From an uncultured Fluviicola sp. (GTDB lineage Bacteria > Bacteroidota > Bacteroidia > Flavobacteriales_D > Crocinitomicaceae): 64,000 nucleotides of DNA. The position numbers were made by a program, and so were the translations under genes. The stretch covers positions 24,265 through 88,264 of the forward strand of contig CAJVYC010000010.1 in NCBI GenBank assembly GCA_913009205.1. Reading direction: 5' to 3'. Within the stretch, counting starts at the first letter, position 1. Every line of letters begins with the position of its first letter. This document shows, piece after piece, positions 35,438-44,661 of this stretch. The notes under the pieces were generated by a model. The model was given only the letters and a program-made list of their open reading frames with translations, was not told the DNA's origin and did no database searches.

Positions 35438-36094
35438 TTAAAGCTGCATTTCAGGAATATTATCGGGAATAACCAAATCACCTTCTGTTGCCGCCATAAT
35501 TTCTTCAACGGTAACACCGGGAGCTCTTTCAACGAGGTGAAACGCGTTATTTTTTATTTCCATAACTGCTAGGTTGGTGATCACTTTTTTAACGCAGCCA
35601 ACCCCCGTTAATGGAAGTGAACATTTTTTCAAAAGCTTAGAAACGCCAGCCTTGTTTGCATGCATCATAGCTACAATAATGTTCTCAGCAGATGCCACTA
35701 AGTCCATTGCACCTCCCATTCCTTTAACCATTTTCCCTGGAATTTTCCAATTGGCAATATCTCCATTTTGAGAAACTTCCATAGCTCCAAGAACAGTCAA
35801 TTGAACGTGTTGTCCGCGGATCATTGCAAATGACATCGCTGAATCGAAGTATGCTGCGCCATTCATTGCGGTAATCGTTTGCTTTCCCGCGTTGATTAAA
35901 TCAGCATCTTCTTCACCATCAATGGGAAATGGTCCCATTCCTAAAATTCCATTTTCAGATTGAAACTCTACTTCTATTCCTTCCGGGATATAATTCGCCA
36001 CGAGAGTTGGAATACCGATTCCCAAATTCACGTACCATCCATCTCTCAACTCCTGCGCTATTCGTTGCGCAATACCGTTTTTATCTAATGCCAT
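35438..36094 (-). CDS. scoB: 3-oxoacid CoA-transferase subunit B
   Basis: Beta subunit of succinyl-CoA:3-ketoacid CoA transferase, which activates acetoacetate using succinyl-CoA. The 218-residue length is right. Recognisable are NLGIGIPTLVANYIPEG and the catalytic glutamate region VEFQSENGILGMGP near residue 50, then GGAMDLVASA and GVGCVKKVITNLAV. The alpha subunit gene lies directly upstream, separated by a 49-base gap holding a perfect palindrome. Cytosolic ketone-body/short-chain acid metabolism. Confidence 0.95.
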   Translation of the reverse strand: MALDKNGIAQRIAQELRDGWYVNLGIGIPTLVANYIPEGIEVEFQSENGILGMGPFPIDGEEDADLINAGKQTITAMNGAAYFDSAMSFAMIRGQHVQLTVLGAMEVSQNGDIANWKIPGKMVKGMGGAMDLVASAENIIVAMMHANKAGVSKLLKKCSLPLTGVGCVKKVITNLAVMEIKNNAFHLVERAPGVTVEEIMAATEGDLVIPDNIPEMQL

Positions 36095-36112
36095 CTTTAA
36101 TGAGGAATTATA

Positions 36113-36130
36113 AATTCATAATTATGAATT
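36113..36130. repeat. 18-bp perfect palindrome between scoA and scoB
   Basis: AATTCATAATTATGAATT is its own reverse complement. There is no T-run, so it is not a terminator. It could be a regulator-binding site, an mRNA hairpin, or one of the AT-rich 'taattcataattc' strings frequent in such genomes. Confidence 0.5.
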
Positions 36131-36143
36131 CATCATTTAATAA

Positions 36144-36839
36144 TTATTTCTGTCTAACCGTGCGTTGTTCAATTCTCTTCTCAAAAGTCTCCCCTTGGAA
36201 AATACGTTGAATGAAAATACCTGGTGTGTGAATTTCATTTGGATTAAGAGATCCAGCAGGTAATAATTCTTCTACTTCCGCAACAGTAATCTTTCCTGCC
36301 ATAGCCATCATTGGGTTGAAGTTTCGAGCTGTTGCTTTAAAGATCAAATTCCCTTCGGTATCGCCTCTCCAAGCTTTCACAATTGCGAAGTCAGCTGTCA
36401 ATGCCGATTCTAAAATGTGAGGTTTTCCATTAAATTCTCGAACTTCCTTTCCTTCTGCAACTTCAGTTCCATACCCTGCGGGGGTATAGAATGCAGGGAT
36501 TCCTGCGCCACCTGCTCTGCATCTTTCTGCCAATGATCCTTGAGGTATTAAATCCACTTCCAACTCACCAGAAAGCATTTGGCGTTCGAATTCATCATTT
36601 TCACCAACGTAAGACGAAATCATTTTCTTGATTTGTTTCCCTTGAAGGAGCAGACCCAATCCAAAATCATCGACACCCGCATTATTGGAGATACATGTTA
36701 ATCCAGACACGCCCATTCTCACCATTTCGGCAATTGAATTTTCTGGTATCCCACAAAGCCCAAATCCACCCATCATTAGGGTCATATCATCTTGTAATCC
36801 TTCCAGAGCCTCAACAGGGTTCTTTACAACTTTATTCAT
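36144..36839 (-). CDS. scoA: 3-oxoacid CoA-transferase subunit A
   Basis: Alpha subunit of the same CoA transferase as scoB. The 231 residues contain the family signature [21 protein letters not shown] near residues 19-40, [16 protein letters not shown], and [20 protein letters not shown]. It begins 11 bases after the end of the PBP1A gene, so it may be read from the cell-wall operon as well as from its own promoter. Start at ATG 36839 gives the expected N-terminus. Confidence 0.95.
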   Translation of the reverse strand: MNKVVKNPVEALEGLQDDMTLMMGGFGLCGIPENSIAEMVRMGVSGLTCISNNAGVDDFGLGLLLQGKQIKKMISSYVGENDEFERQMLSGELEVDLIPQGSLAERCRAGGAGIPAFYTPAGYGTEVAEGKEVREFNGKPHILESALTADFAIVKAWRGDTEGNLIFKATARNFNPMMAMAGKITVAEVEELLPAGSLNPNEIHTPGIFIQRIFQGETFEKRIEQRTVRQK

Positions 36840-36850
36840 AATCGTTTATA

Positions 36851-39373
36851 TTATCCACCGTTAAAGAAATCGAATGGGTCACCTCCATTATTTTCATCGT
36901 CGCAGCCAAATTCTAGCGGGTCATAACCTATGGGTTCTTCAAAATCTTCTCTTGATATATTTAAGTCCGTATCCTTGTAGGCCTTTTGCATATAGTATCC
37001 AAAAATGGGAAGTGCCATTCGTGCACCTTGACCCCAAGTCATACTTTTGAATCGAACGGCCCTGTCCTCTGCACCCACCCAAACCCCAGTAACTAAGTCA
37101 GGTGTTAGCCCCATGTACCATCCGTCAGAATTACTTTGAGTAGTTCCCGTTTTACCCGCCATTGGGTAGTTTAGTCCACCCCAAGGATGGTATGTTCCTC
37201 TTAACGATGTCCCTGTTCCATATTGAACCACTCCTTTCATCATTAATAAAACTCTGTGTGCAAGGTTTGCATTTAGAACTTCTTTGGAATAAGGCTCTGC
37301 GCTGTATATAACATTTCCGCGTCTGTCTTCAATTCTTAAAACGGTCGTAGGGCGGTTGTAAATCCCATTATTAACAAGCATTGCTTGTGCGGCAACCATT
37401 TTATATACAGATAAATCCATCACGCCAAGACACATAGATGGAACTTCATCTTCAGGTCGCAAAACGATCTCTAAATCTTTCAATAGCTTGGAAATATTTT
37501 TCGGGCCTGCATATCCACCCATCTTTTTCATAACCTGGACAGTCCCGGGGTTGTTTGAAGTTGCTAAGCAATATTCTACCGATCTGTCTTGATCTAAAGC
37601 ACCGGAAGGGCACCATCTGGACTCTATGTTTCCCATGGATCCAAACACATCCACACAAGTATTGACTTCTCCTTTTAGCATCGTACATGGCTTAGCCACG
37701 CCCATTGCCAATGCTGTAGAATAAACAAAGGGTTTAATAGTTGACCCTACCTGTCTTGTTCCTTGTTTTACGTGATCGTAGGCAAAATGATGGAAATCAA
37801 CTCCTCCGACCCAAGCCTTAACAAATCCAGTTGATGGCTCAAGAGACATCATTCCAGATTGTAGAATTCCCTTGTAATACCGAATCGAATCATTCGGCGT
37901 AAGAATAGTATCAATATCGCCGCCCCAAGAAAAAATACGCATTTGAGTTGGCAGTTCAAATGATTTTTCAATTTCGGCAGTTGATACTCCTGCTGCTTTC
38001 ATTGTCCTAAATCGCTCAGACTTTTTTCGACCTGAATTCATCAATGTTTCAGCAACTTCCTCATTAATTCTGTTGGTAAATGGCGGTCGTTTTAGGGTTC
38101 GATTGTTTTTATCAAATTCCGGTTGCAAAGTCTCCGATAAGTGCCTTTTCATTGCGCCTTCAGCATACGTCTGTAGCGAAACGTTGATCGTAGTAAACAC
38201 TTTTAATCCATCTCTGTAAACATTGTAAGCACTGCCATCTTTTTTAGCATAGACAAGTTTTCCATCTGGATTGCACTTTTTGAACAAATCCGTTAATTGG
38301 CTTCTAAGTGATTCTCTGAAGTAAGGCGCAATTCCCTGTTTGTGATCGACAATCTGATAGTTCGTCGCTTGGTGTTGTTTTGTCAGTGTGTCATACTCCT
38401 CTTGAGTCATTAAGTTTTTAAGTGCCTGGTTTTCGGCAATTGTGCTTCTCTTCCATTGGAAAAGAACTTGATTTCTACGCTCATGCGCTCTCACACTGTC
38501 TTCGGATCTTAATACACGCATTTGAGATTCGGAAACATTTTCAACAGAAACGTTATTCGCTTTGGCCGCTTTGGATCGGTAATCTTTTATTTGATAGGTC
38601 TGCGGATTGTACAATGAAGGGTTTTTACACATCCCAACAAGCATTGCAGCTTCAGTTTTAGAAAGGTCAATCGGTTTTTTATTGAAATATACTTTGGCGG
38701 CATTTTCAATTCCTACGGCATTGTGAAGGAAGTCAAACTGATTGAGATACATTGTAATGATCTCCTCCTTTGTATAGCGTTCTTCCAGTCGAATGGCAAT
38801 AATATTTTCCTTGATTTTTTCATTCAAACGTTTTCTGAACCCAGTAGGTCCAGTAGGCACTGGTTTACCTTCTGCTCTTAGTGCTGCAATTCGTTCTCTT
38901 TCTTGAAGTGTAAAGAGTAGTTTGGCCAATTGTTGAGAAATCGTAGATGCTCCACCAGCACTTCCCATGTTTGTAATGGCCCTAGCAAGTCCTCTAAAAT
39001 CAATTCCAGAGTGCTCCATAAAGCGTTCATCTTCTGTAGCAATTAAAGCATCAAAAACGAAGGGTGAAATGTCTTTATAGGCAACACTGGTCCTGTTTAC
39101 GCTCCAGTAACGCCCTAATTCTGTCTGGCCGTCGTCAGCGAAGATAACAGAAGCTAAAAGTTCTGGTGGGTTCTCTAACATTTCAACCGAAGGAAGGTCA
39201 CTTTCAGATTGAGAGGAGAAAAGGTAGGTAATCACCATTACGGGTGTTAAGGCCAATAACCAGCAAACAACAAATAGGATGATTGACGTTTTTTTTTCGA
39301 AACGTGTCTTTCCCTTTTTAGTTTTTCCTTTTGCGCCCTTTCTAAACTTGAGCTTTTCGAGTAATTTTTTCAT
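36851..39373 (-). CDS. Penicillin-binding protein 1A (bifunctional transglycosylase/transpeptidase)
   Basis: An 840-residue class A PBP polymerising and cross-linking peptidoglycan at the inner membrane. A very basic cytoplasmic tail is followed by a transmembrane helix (residues about 30-52). The GT51 domain has ATEDERFMEHSGIDFRG near 113 and GGASTISQQLAKLLF. The transpeptidase domain has the SxxK motif in GSTIKPFVYS, SNN in ATSNNPGT, and KTGTTQSNSDGW. All catalytic motifs are intact. It follows rodA after a 60-base gap, in line with the elongation gene cluster upstream. Confidence 0.95.
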   Translation of the reverse strand: MKKLLEKLKFRKGAKGKTKKGKTRFEKKTSIILFVVCWLLALTPVMVITYLFSSQSESDLPSVEMLENPPELLASVIFADDGQTELGRYWSVNRTSVAYKDISPFVFDALIATEDERFMEHSGIDFRGLARAITNMGSAGGASTISQQLAKLLFTLQERERIAALRAEGKPVPTGPTGFRKRLNEKIKENIIAIRLEERYTKEEIITMYLNQFDFLHNAVGIENAAKVYFNKKPIDLSKTEAAMLVGMCKNPSLYNPQTYQIKDYRSKAAKANNVSVENVSESQMRVLRSEDSVRAHERRNQVLFQWKRSTIAENQALKNLMTQEEYDTLTKQHQATNYQIVDHKQGIAPYFRESLRSQLTDLFKKCNPDGKLVYAKKDGSAYNVYRDGLKVFTTINVSLQTYAEGAMKRHLSETLQPEFDKNNRTLKRPPFTNRINEEVAETLMNSGRKKSERFRTMKAAGVSTAEIEKSFELPTQMRIFSWGGDIDTILTPNDSIRYYKGILQSGMMSLEPSTGFVKAWVGGVDFHHFAYDHVKQGTRQVGSTIKPFVYSTALAMGVAKPCTMLKGEVNTCVDVFGSMGNIESRWCPSGALDQDRSVEYCLATSNNPGTVQVMKKMGGYAGPKNISKLLKDLEIVLRPEDEVPSMCLGVMDLSVYKMVAAQAMLVNNGIYNRPTTVLRIEDRRGNVIYSAEPYSKEVLNANLAHRVLLMMKGVVQYGTGTSLRGTYHPWGGLNYPMAGKTGTTQSNSDGWYMGLTPDLVTGVWVGAEDRAVRFKSMTWGQGARMALPIFGYYMQKAYKDTDLNISREDFEEPIGYDPLEFGCDDENNGGDPFDFFNGG

Positions 39374-39433
39374 GGCGGATTGATAGAGTGATAAAAATAG
39401 GAATTCTCACCGATAAATAGTTGATCTAAAAAA

Positions 39434-40840
39434 TCAATTTAAGACGTCTTTGCGCTGACTGTCAAGTTTAAGTAAAATAAACATCATCATTGAGAATGAC
39501 ATCATTGAAGACCCTCCATAACTAAAGAAAGGCAGAGGAATCCCTATTACAGGGGCGAATTCAATGCTCATTCCAATATTAATGGCAAAATGGTAAAATA
39601 GAATCATTGCTACGGAATAGGCGTAGACCCTATTAAACTTGGACCTTTGCCGCTCAGCGATTATAACAATTCTTAACATCATAAACAGGTACAGAAACAC
39701 TAAAACGAGAGTTCCAGCGAAACCCCATTCTTCCGCGAAGGGGCAAAAGATAAAATCCGTTTCGCTTTCTGGAACGTGGGCACTTCGAACATTTGCCAAA
39801 GTTCCATTTTTATATCCCTTTCCAAACAAACCACCGGAACCAACCGATGCAATGGCTCTATTTCTGTTGTAATCGGCTCCGTTCTTTGCTTGTTCGTTAT
39901 CCGTTAATCCTAGAAAGAGCTCAATACGTTCTTTTTGATGACCAGCAAGTTTTTGAAAACCAGAATCGACGGCTTTAGTTATGGTTCCAGCCAAAACGAA
40001 CCCAATAATGGCAATTATAGCCGCTCTTTTCGCATCCCTTTTTGAAATTGCCAATCGAAGGGCTACATATACTAAGATACAAAGCAGAAAGATGAAGAAC
40101 AGGACGCCATAGTAACCTGGGATTTCAGTTCCTGGAAACATACTAAGTTCTATAATCTCATTACTGAACAGAAGCGTTGTAACGCTTAAAAAGACAACAA
40201 CAAATAGAATTGGAATAAAGTGACTTCCGACCCATGTTTGACGGAACTTAATACCGGGAATGAGGTTAACGACTTTCAGAATTATTGGGTCATACGTTAC
40301 ACCTTCGCGGTACATCACAAATAAAAACGAAGTAAATACTACAAACGTACCTGCGTCAGGCTGGAGAAGGATCATAACCATTGGAATAAGAATAATTCCA
40401 TTGGCGATTACTACCGTTTTAATCGTTTGTTGTTTTTGATTCAATTCCCCAAGGTATCGGGCAAGGAGAATGGCGGTTGCGATTTTGGCAAACTCACCCG
40501 GTTGAATTCCAAGCGAGCCAATTCCAAGCCAAGAGTGGGCTCCATTCCGTGCGGGCATAAACAGAACAATAACGAGTAGTGCCATGCTAAACAGGAAGAT
40601 GGGAAGCGCGAATTTTCGATAAATATCAGAGTCAATCAAAAAGACCAATAATCCTAAGAACAAAGAGATTCCTGCCCACATGATCTGCTTACCATACACT
40701 TGTGAGAAATCAAAAATATTTGAGTGGTCGGGAAGGTATGCGGTTGAATAAACGGTTGCAATTCCCATAGCCATGAGAACTAGAATCACGGCGAGTAATA
40801 TCCAATCTACACCTCCAGTTAAAGATTTGCCTTGTCTCAT
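39434..40840 (-). CDS. rodA: Rod-shape-determining peptidoglycan polymerase RodA
   Basis: A 468-residue SEDS-family glycosyltransferase with about ten transmembrane segments, polymerising lipid II during cell elongation with PBP2. Characteristic segments are GIGSLGIQPGEFAKIATAILLARYLG near residue 127, the loop VRSAHVPESETDFIFCPFAEEWGFAG, and the C-terminal GIPLPFFSYGGSSMM. The central insertion (about residues 180-320) is longer than in E. coli RodA, as is common in Bacteroidota. Its start overlaps the stop of mrdA by four bases. Confidence 0.95.
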   Translation of the reverse strand: MRQGKSLTGGVDWILLAVILVLMAMGIATVYSTAYLPDHSNIFDFSQVYGKQIMWAGISLFLGLLVFLIDSDIYRKFALPIFLFSMALLVIVLFMPARNGAHSWLGIGSLGIQPGEFAKIATAILLARYLGELNQKQQTIKTVVIANGIILIPMVMILLQPDAGTFVVFTSFLFVMYREGVTYDPIILKVVNLIPGIKFRQTWVGSHFIPILFVVVFLSVTTLLFSNEIIELSMFPGTEIPGYYGVLFFIFLLCILVYVALRLAISKRDAKRAAIIAIIGFVLAGTITKAVDSGFQKLAGHQKERIELFLGLTDNEQAKNGADYNRNRAIASVGSGGLFGKGYKNGTLANVRSAHVPESETDFIFCPFAEEWGFAGTLVLVFLYLFMMLRIVIIAERQRSKFNRVYAYSVAMILFYHFAINIGMSIEFAPVIGIPLPFFSYGGSSMMSFSMMMFILLKLDSQRKDVLN

Positions 40841-42711
40841 TCGAAGATGGAAAGTTTGGCTTCGAGAATACGCTTTTCTTTCGCCTTGTCCTTTACTTCA
40901 CCATTTAAATACTTCTCCATAATTAAACTTGCAATAGGTGCAGCCCATGTTCCGCCTCCGTCTCCTGCATTTTCGACAAAGACCGAAACGGCAATTTTTG
41001 GATTGTTCATAGGTGCAAAACAAATAAAGGCTGAATGGTTCTTTTGCTTCACCCCGTGGATGTAATTCTCTATTGTGCCGGTTTTACCACAAATGATGAC
41101 ACTGTCTATCCGCGCACGTCGGGCTGTTCCGCCAGCATCATGAACACATCCGCGCATTCCTTCAATCACTGGATCAAAGTACTTTCGGTCAACCATTGTG
41201 TAGTTTTTCTTCTTGTATTGTTCCAATGGTCCTTTGTCTCCTATTGATTTTACGAAGTGAGGTGTATAGAACCAACCCCTATTTGCAATTGTGGCTGCAA
41301 CGTTTGCAAGCTGAAGAGGAGTTAATTCAACTTCTCCTTGACCAATTGATATGGATCGAATGGTTGAGAATTTCCATTGACGGTGTCCATGCCATCTGTC
41401 GTAAAAAGCGATATCTGGTATTCTCCCTGAAGTTAAGCCAGTGATATCCGTATTAAGTTTTTTACCCAATCCAAAACTGTGCATGTATTGAACCCACTTT
41501 TCAAGACCAATTGGAGCGTCTTCGAACTGACTTTTTTTCTTTTTTTGTTCAATAATTCTTCGAGTTACCGCATAGAAGTAAGGATTACACGACATTTTAA
41601 CAGCTTCGGCTACACTTCTAGCGGAAGGGTGGTTGTGGCATCCAACAACACTTTTGTTGCATGCAAAGCCAGAACTTTCAGTAATAACGCCTTCTTGCAT
41701 GCCAATCAATGATTGAAGCAACTTGAAAGTTGAACCGGGCATGTATTGTGCTGCCAATGGTCGTGGGAAAAGCGGCACATTTAAATCTTCTTCCAATGCC
41801 GGCATGTTTGCTTTAATTTTTCGCCTCCCCACAAGTAAATTAGGGTCGTAAGTCGGAGCGGAGACCAATGCCAAAATCTCTCCGGTTGAAGGCTCAATGG
41901 CTACGATACAGCCTTTTTTGTTTTGCATTAATTTTTCTCCGTAAGCTTGGAGCTCTGCATCCAATCCCAAATGAATTGCGGGAGCTTGAACCGCAGTAGT
42001 GTCGTACCTGCCATTTTCGAAGGACCCAATTTGATTATTCTTTGCTGATTGAACAATATACTTGACTCCTTTTTCACCTCTAAAATATTTGTCGTAGTAA
42101 CGTTCAATCCCTGAACGCCCAATGTAATCGCCAGATTTGTAAAAAGGAAGCCTTTCCAATTCGCCTGCATTCACTTCAGTTAGATATCCAAGAATATTTG
42201 CACCGTTCGCATAAGGATAGTGTCTCATGCTTGTAATTTCTTCAAAAAAGCCCGGGTGTTCTTCAAGATGCGGCACAATCCGCGACATTTCATCTGAGGT
42301 AAGTTCTTTAATGAAAGGATAGGATCTATACGATCTATAGTTTGAGTCCCTTCTTTTTAGATTCTTGCTGTAATAGTCCTTTTGTTCGACTTTAATCTCC
42401 TTTAAACGGCTTCGGATTTCCTCAGGCGTCATGTTGATGAGTTCTCCGAGTTTGGAAGGATTAAAATGCCTGATGTCATCTTCGCAAACCATCAAATTGT
42501 AGTACGTTTGGTTCGAGACGACTTTTTTTCCATTTCGATCAAAAACCACAGCGCGAGGCGGCGTAATCTCTCTCTTTTTTTCAGCAATTTGTTGCGCGCG
42601 TAGTTTCCACTGATCGTCAACCACCTGCATGTAAAACAGCTTCATTGTGTAAATGACACCAATGAGGCAGAAAAACGTGACAATCACATATTTACGCGAA
42701 TCATATTTCAT
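40837..42711 (-). CDS. mrdA: Penicillin-binding protein 2
   Basis: Class B monofunctional transpeptidase of the elongasome, 624 residues. A single N-terminal transmembrane helix (KYVIVTFFCLIGVIYTMKLFY) is followed by a dimerisation/pedestal region (residues about 50-240). The transpeptidase domain contains SxxK in PGSTFKLLQS, the SxN motif SCN in VKMSCNPYFY, and KTGT in ICGKTGTIEN. It overlaps mreD upstream by 11 bases and rodA downstream by four, the classic mreD-mrdA-rodA arrangement. Confidence 0.95.
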   Translation of the reverse strand: MKYDSRKYVIVTFFCLIGVIYTMKLFYMQVVDDQWKLRAQQIAEKKREITPPRAVVFDRNGKKVVSNQTYYNLMVCEDDIRHFNPSKLGELINMTPEEIRSRLKEIKVEQKDYYSKNLKRRDSNYRSYRSYPFIKELTSDEMSRIVPHLEEHPGFFEEITSMRHYPYANGANILGYLTEVNAGELERLPFYKSGDYIGRSGIERYYDKYFRGEKGVKYIVQSAKNNQIGSFENGRYDTTAVQAPAIHLGLDAELQAYGEKLMQNKKGCIVAIEPSTGEILALVSAPTYDPNLLVGRRKIKANMPALEEDLNVPLFPRPLAAQYMPGSTFKLLQSLIGMQEGVITESSGFACNKSVVGCHNHPSARSVAEAVKMSCNPYFYAVTRRIIEQKKKKSQFEDAPIGLEKWVQYMHSFGLGKKLNTDITGLTSGRIPDIAFYDRWHGHRQWKFSTIRSISIGQGEVELTPLQLANVAATIANRGWFYTPHFVKSIGDKGPLEQYKKKNYTMVDRKYFDPVIEGMRGCVHDAGGTARRARIDSVIICGKTGTIENYIHGVKQKNHSAFICFAPMNNPKIAVSVFVENAGDGGGTWAAPIASLIMEKYLNGEVKDKAKEKRILEAKLSIFE

Positions 42712-43216
42712 TACTTTTCCTTAAAAATAAGTATTGCAATAAAATACAAATCAAAATGGAGACTACAAGGCTTAATCCCGTTTTTTGTAGAACAAAAACG
42801 ATTTCATTCAATTTGAACATTTCGAGCATGAAGAACCAGAAATGGTGAATGATTATTAGCAGTCCAAATGTCTTTAAAAACCAACCTGTACCTAGGGTAA
42901 ATATATTTGTTTCCAATAATGCGTCGTAGCCATCTCGAGGTGCAAAGAGCTTGTAGATCAACGGTCGAAAATAACCAACGGCAAGTAGAGACGAGGTGTG
43001 TAATCCAAAAGTGTTAGACAATGCATCAATGGAAAGACCTAGAGCGAATGCAATTAGCATCAGTGAAAAAACACCCATTTCAACAGGTAAGAACAAGATG
43101 AAAAGAGGGTAGATCATTATCTGAATCCCCATCCCTAATTCAATTTGATTCAAGACAAGAACCTGAACTAAAAAGAACAAGAAAAATCTCAAGGTATGTT
43201 TTGCTATTTGGCTCAT
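42701..43216 (-). CDS. mreD: Rod-shape-determining protein MreD
   Basis: A 171-residue inner-membrane protein with five or so hydrophobic helices, no soluble domain, and low sequence conservation, as expected for MreD. It contains GLSIDALSNTFGLHTSSLLAVGYFRP, resembling the family's conserved loop. The identity rests partly on position: it lies between mreC (4-base overlap) and mrdA (11-base overlap). It helps hold MreB, MreC, RodA and PBP2 together in the elongation complex. Confidence 0.88.
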   Translation of the reverse strand: MSQIAKHTLRFFLFFLVQVLVLNQIELGMGIQIMIYPLFILFLPVEMGVFSLMLIAFALGLSIDALSNTFGLHTSSLLAVGYFRPLIYKLFAPRDGYDALLETNIFTLGTGWFLKTFGLLIIIHHFWFFMLEMFKLNEIVFVLQKTGLSLVVSILICILLQYLFLRKSNEI

Positions 43217-44052
43217 AATTGCGGGTCCACTGGAATGTGCGACTCAGCGTTGTCTTGTTCTTCCTTCAATAAGTTTTTAACCACGTATACACGTTGCACT
43301 GTTCTGTAGTTTTCCGAAAATAATATCGTGACATTCCAAAGTGGCATTCCTTCAACTACGCTTGCTTTTTCAACTTTTCCAACGGCAATTCCTTCTGGAA
43401 ATATTCCCGCACTTCCTCTCGTAACCACCTTTGACCATTTGACGATGTCACTATCATTCGAAATTCCGGTAAGTGTTCCTCTTCTCGAATCCTTTCCATC
43501 CCATTGCAAGAATCCGTGTTCTCCAGAGACTTCGATCATCACTGCGATGTTTAATTTTTCTGTCAAGCAAGATTTCACAATTGAATATTTAGGACCTGCA
43601 AAATGAATAACGCCAACAACTCCATTACTCGAAAATACGCCCATGTTGCGTTTGACTCCTTGATTGGAACCGACGCTAATTGTAAAGAAATTGTTTCGTT
43701 TGGTGTGAGTGGAGTTGATTATTTCTCCTGGAACATACTTATATTGAACTTTATGCAGAGTGTCGTCAACTTTTACGAGTCCATTGTCCAAACGAAATAA
43801 ATTTTCTATTGTTCGGCTTCTCAAGTCCAAATTTTCTTTTTGAAGAGAAGTATTGTTTTCTTCAAGGTCTAGAAATTTAGTAAGGTCATGTTTCATTTCG
43901 AAAATAGTTCCCGAAATGGCAGATGTACTGGTCAAATATTGTGATCTCGGAAAGGATAAAAACGTGAAATAGAATGTTAGTGCAATTCCTTGGAGGAGTG
44001 CAAAGAGCAAAAACACACGAAATCGCCGAATAAAAGCGAGAAAATTACGCAT
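43213..44052 (-). CDS. mreC: Rod-shape-determining protein MreC
   Basis: A periplasmic scaffold of about 279 residues, anchored by an N-terminal transmembrane helix (FLLFALLQGIALTFYFTFL). A coiled-coil follows (about 65-90, LEENNTSLQKENLDLRSRTIEN), then the beta-rich MreC domain (ISVGSNQGVKRNMGVFSSNGVVGVI). I use the ATG at 44052 (MRNFLAFIRR) rather than the track's TTG at 44058, because the promoter element ends at 44056. mreC usually follows mreB closely; here 600 bases with a carbamoyltransferase relic separate them. Confidence 0.93.
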   Translation of the reverse strand: MRNFLAFIRRFRVFLLFALLQGIALTFYFTFLSFPRSQYLTSTSAISGTIFEMKHDLTKFLDLEENNTSLQKENLDLRSRTIENLFRLDNGLVKVDDTLHKVQYKYVPGEIINSTHTKRNNFFTISVGSNQGVKRNMGVFSSNGVVGVIHFAGPKYSIVKSCLTEKLNIAVMIEVSGEHGFLQWDGKDSRRGTLTGISNDSDIVKWSKVVTRGSAGIFPEGIAVGKVEKASVVEGMPLWNVTILFSENYRTVQRVYVVKNLLKEEQDNAESHIPVDPQL

Positions 44053-44055
44053 ACA

Positions 44056-44063
44056 CAAATGTA
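44056..44063 (-). promoter_or_regulatory. -7 promoter element of mreC (TACATTTG)
   Basis: An exact TAnnTTTG match on the minus strand, three bases before the mreC ATG. It implies that mreC-mreD-mrdA-rodA are transcribed independently of mreB, with almost no leader. Confidence 0.5.
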
Positions 44064-44300
44064 GTAATTAGACCCCGTTATAAACTCGAAATAATACATA
44101 CTTTGTTAAAAATGAATTGTTGAGAATTCTCAGCCTACAAAGGGATGCAGCTAAGAGCTCAACTTTTATTAGAGATTCTGTTTTTTTCAACATCTTTTAC
44201 GTTATCAATTTCTTCGAAACTTGAAGTCAAATCATTAGTAATATTATACATTTGGGTACTTACTCCTATCCTTTGGAAGGAGAAAAAGAAAAATTGCACA

Positions 44301-44593
44301 ATGTAAAAAACATTGGGAATATCGGCTTTTTATAATGATTCAGTAGCGGGTATAACTATTGGAAATTAGATTGTTGCGGCCGCCCAAGAAGAGCTGTTCA
44401 CAAGAGAAAAGCACATCGAAAAATTTCAGATTGAAGCCATTAAATTTGTTTGAAACAACCAGGGTTGAGCATTGGCGAATTGGATGCTATCGGTTTTTAC
44501 GATAAACCGTTTTTGAAGTTCGAGCGCTTGCTTGAAACGAAAAAGCTTACTGTAAGTGAAATCTATCTATGTTTTTGCGGATCAGTAATTTGA
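44301..44593 (+). pseudogene. N-terminal relic of a NodU/CmcH-type carbamoyltransferase
   Basis: In the plus frame, ATG at 44301 is followed by a TAA, then KTLGISAFYNDSVAGITIGN, a TAG, and IVAAAQEELFTREKHIEKF. This is the N-terminus of carbamoyltransferases (LGIS-FYHDS, AAAQEERFTR-KH). A frameshift near 44447 leads into LKQPGLSIGELDAIGFYDKP and FLKFERLLETKKLTV, also in family order, before the sequence loses similarity and stops at 44593. About 95 of some 560-600 codons remain, with two nonsense codons and a frameshift. It lies antisense to and between mreB and mreC. Confidence 0.85.
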
Positions 44594-44661
44594 TAAGGCA
44601 AGTTTCGAAAGACCTTGCTAGTCTTTTAAATTACCCAGTAATATTGTTTTGAAAACAGCGT

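Noticed and set aside
36113-36130. scoA-scoB palindrome considered as a terminator
   Set aside because: AT-only stem with no T-run and both genes needed together, so termination there is unlikely.
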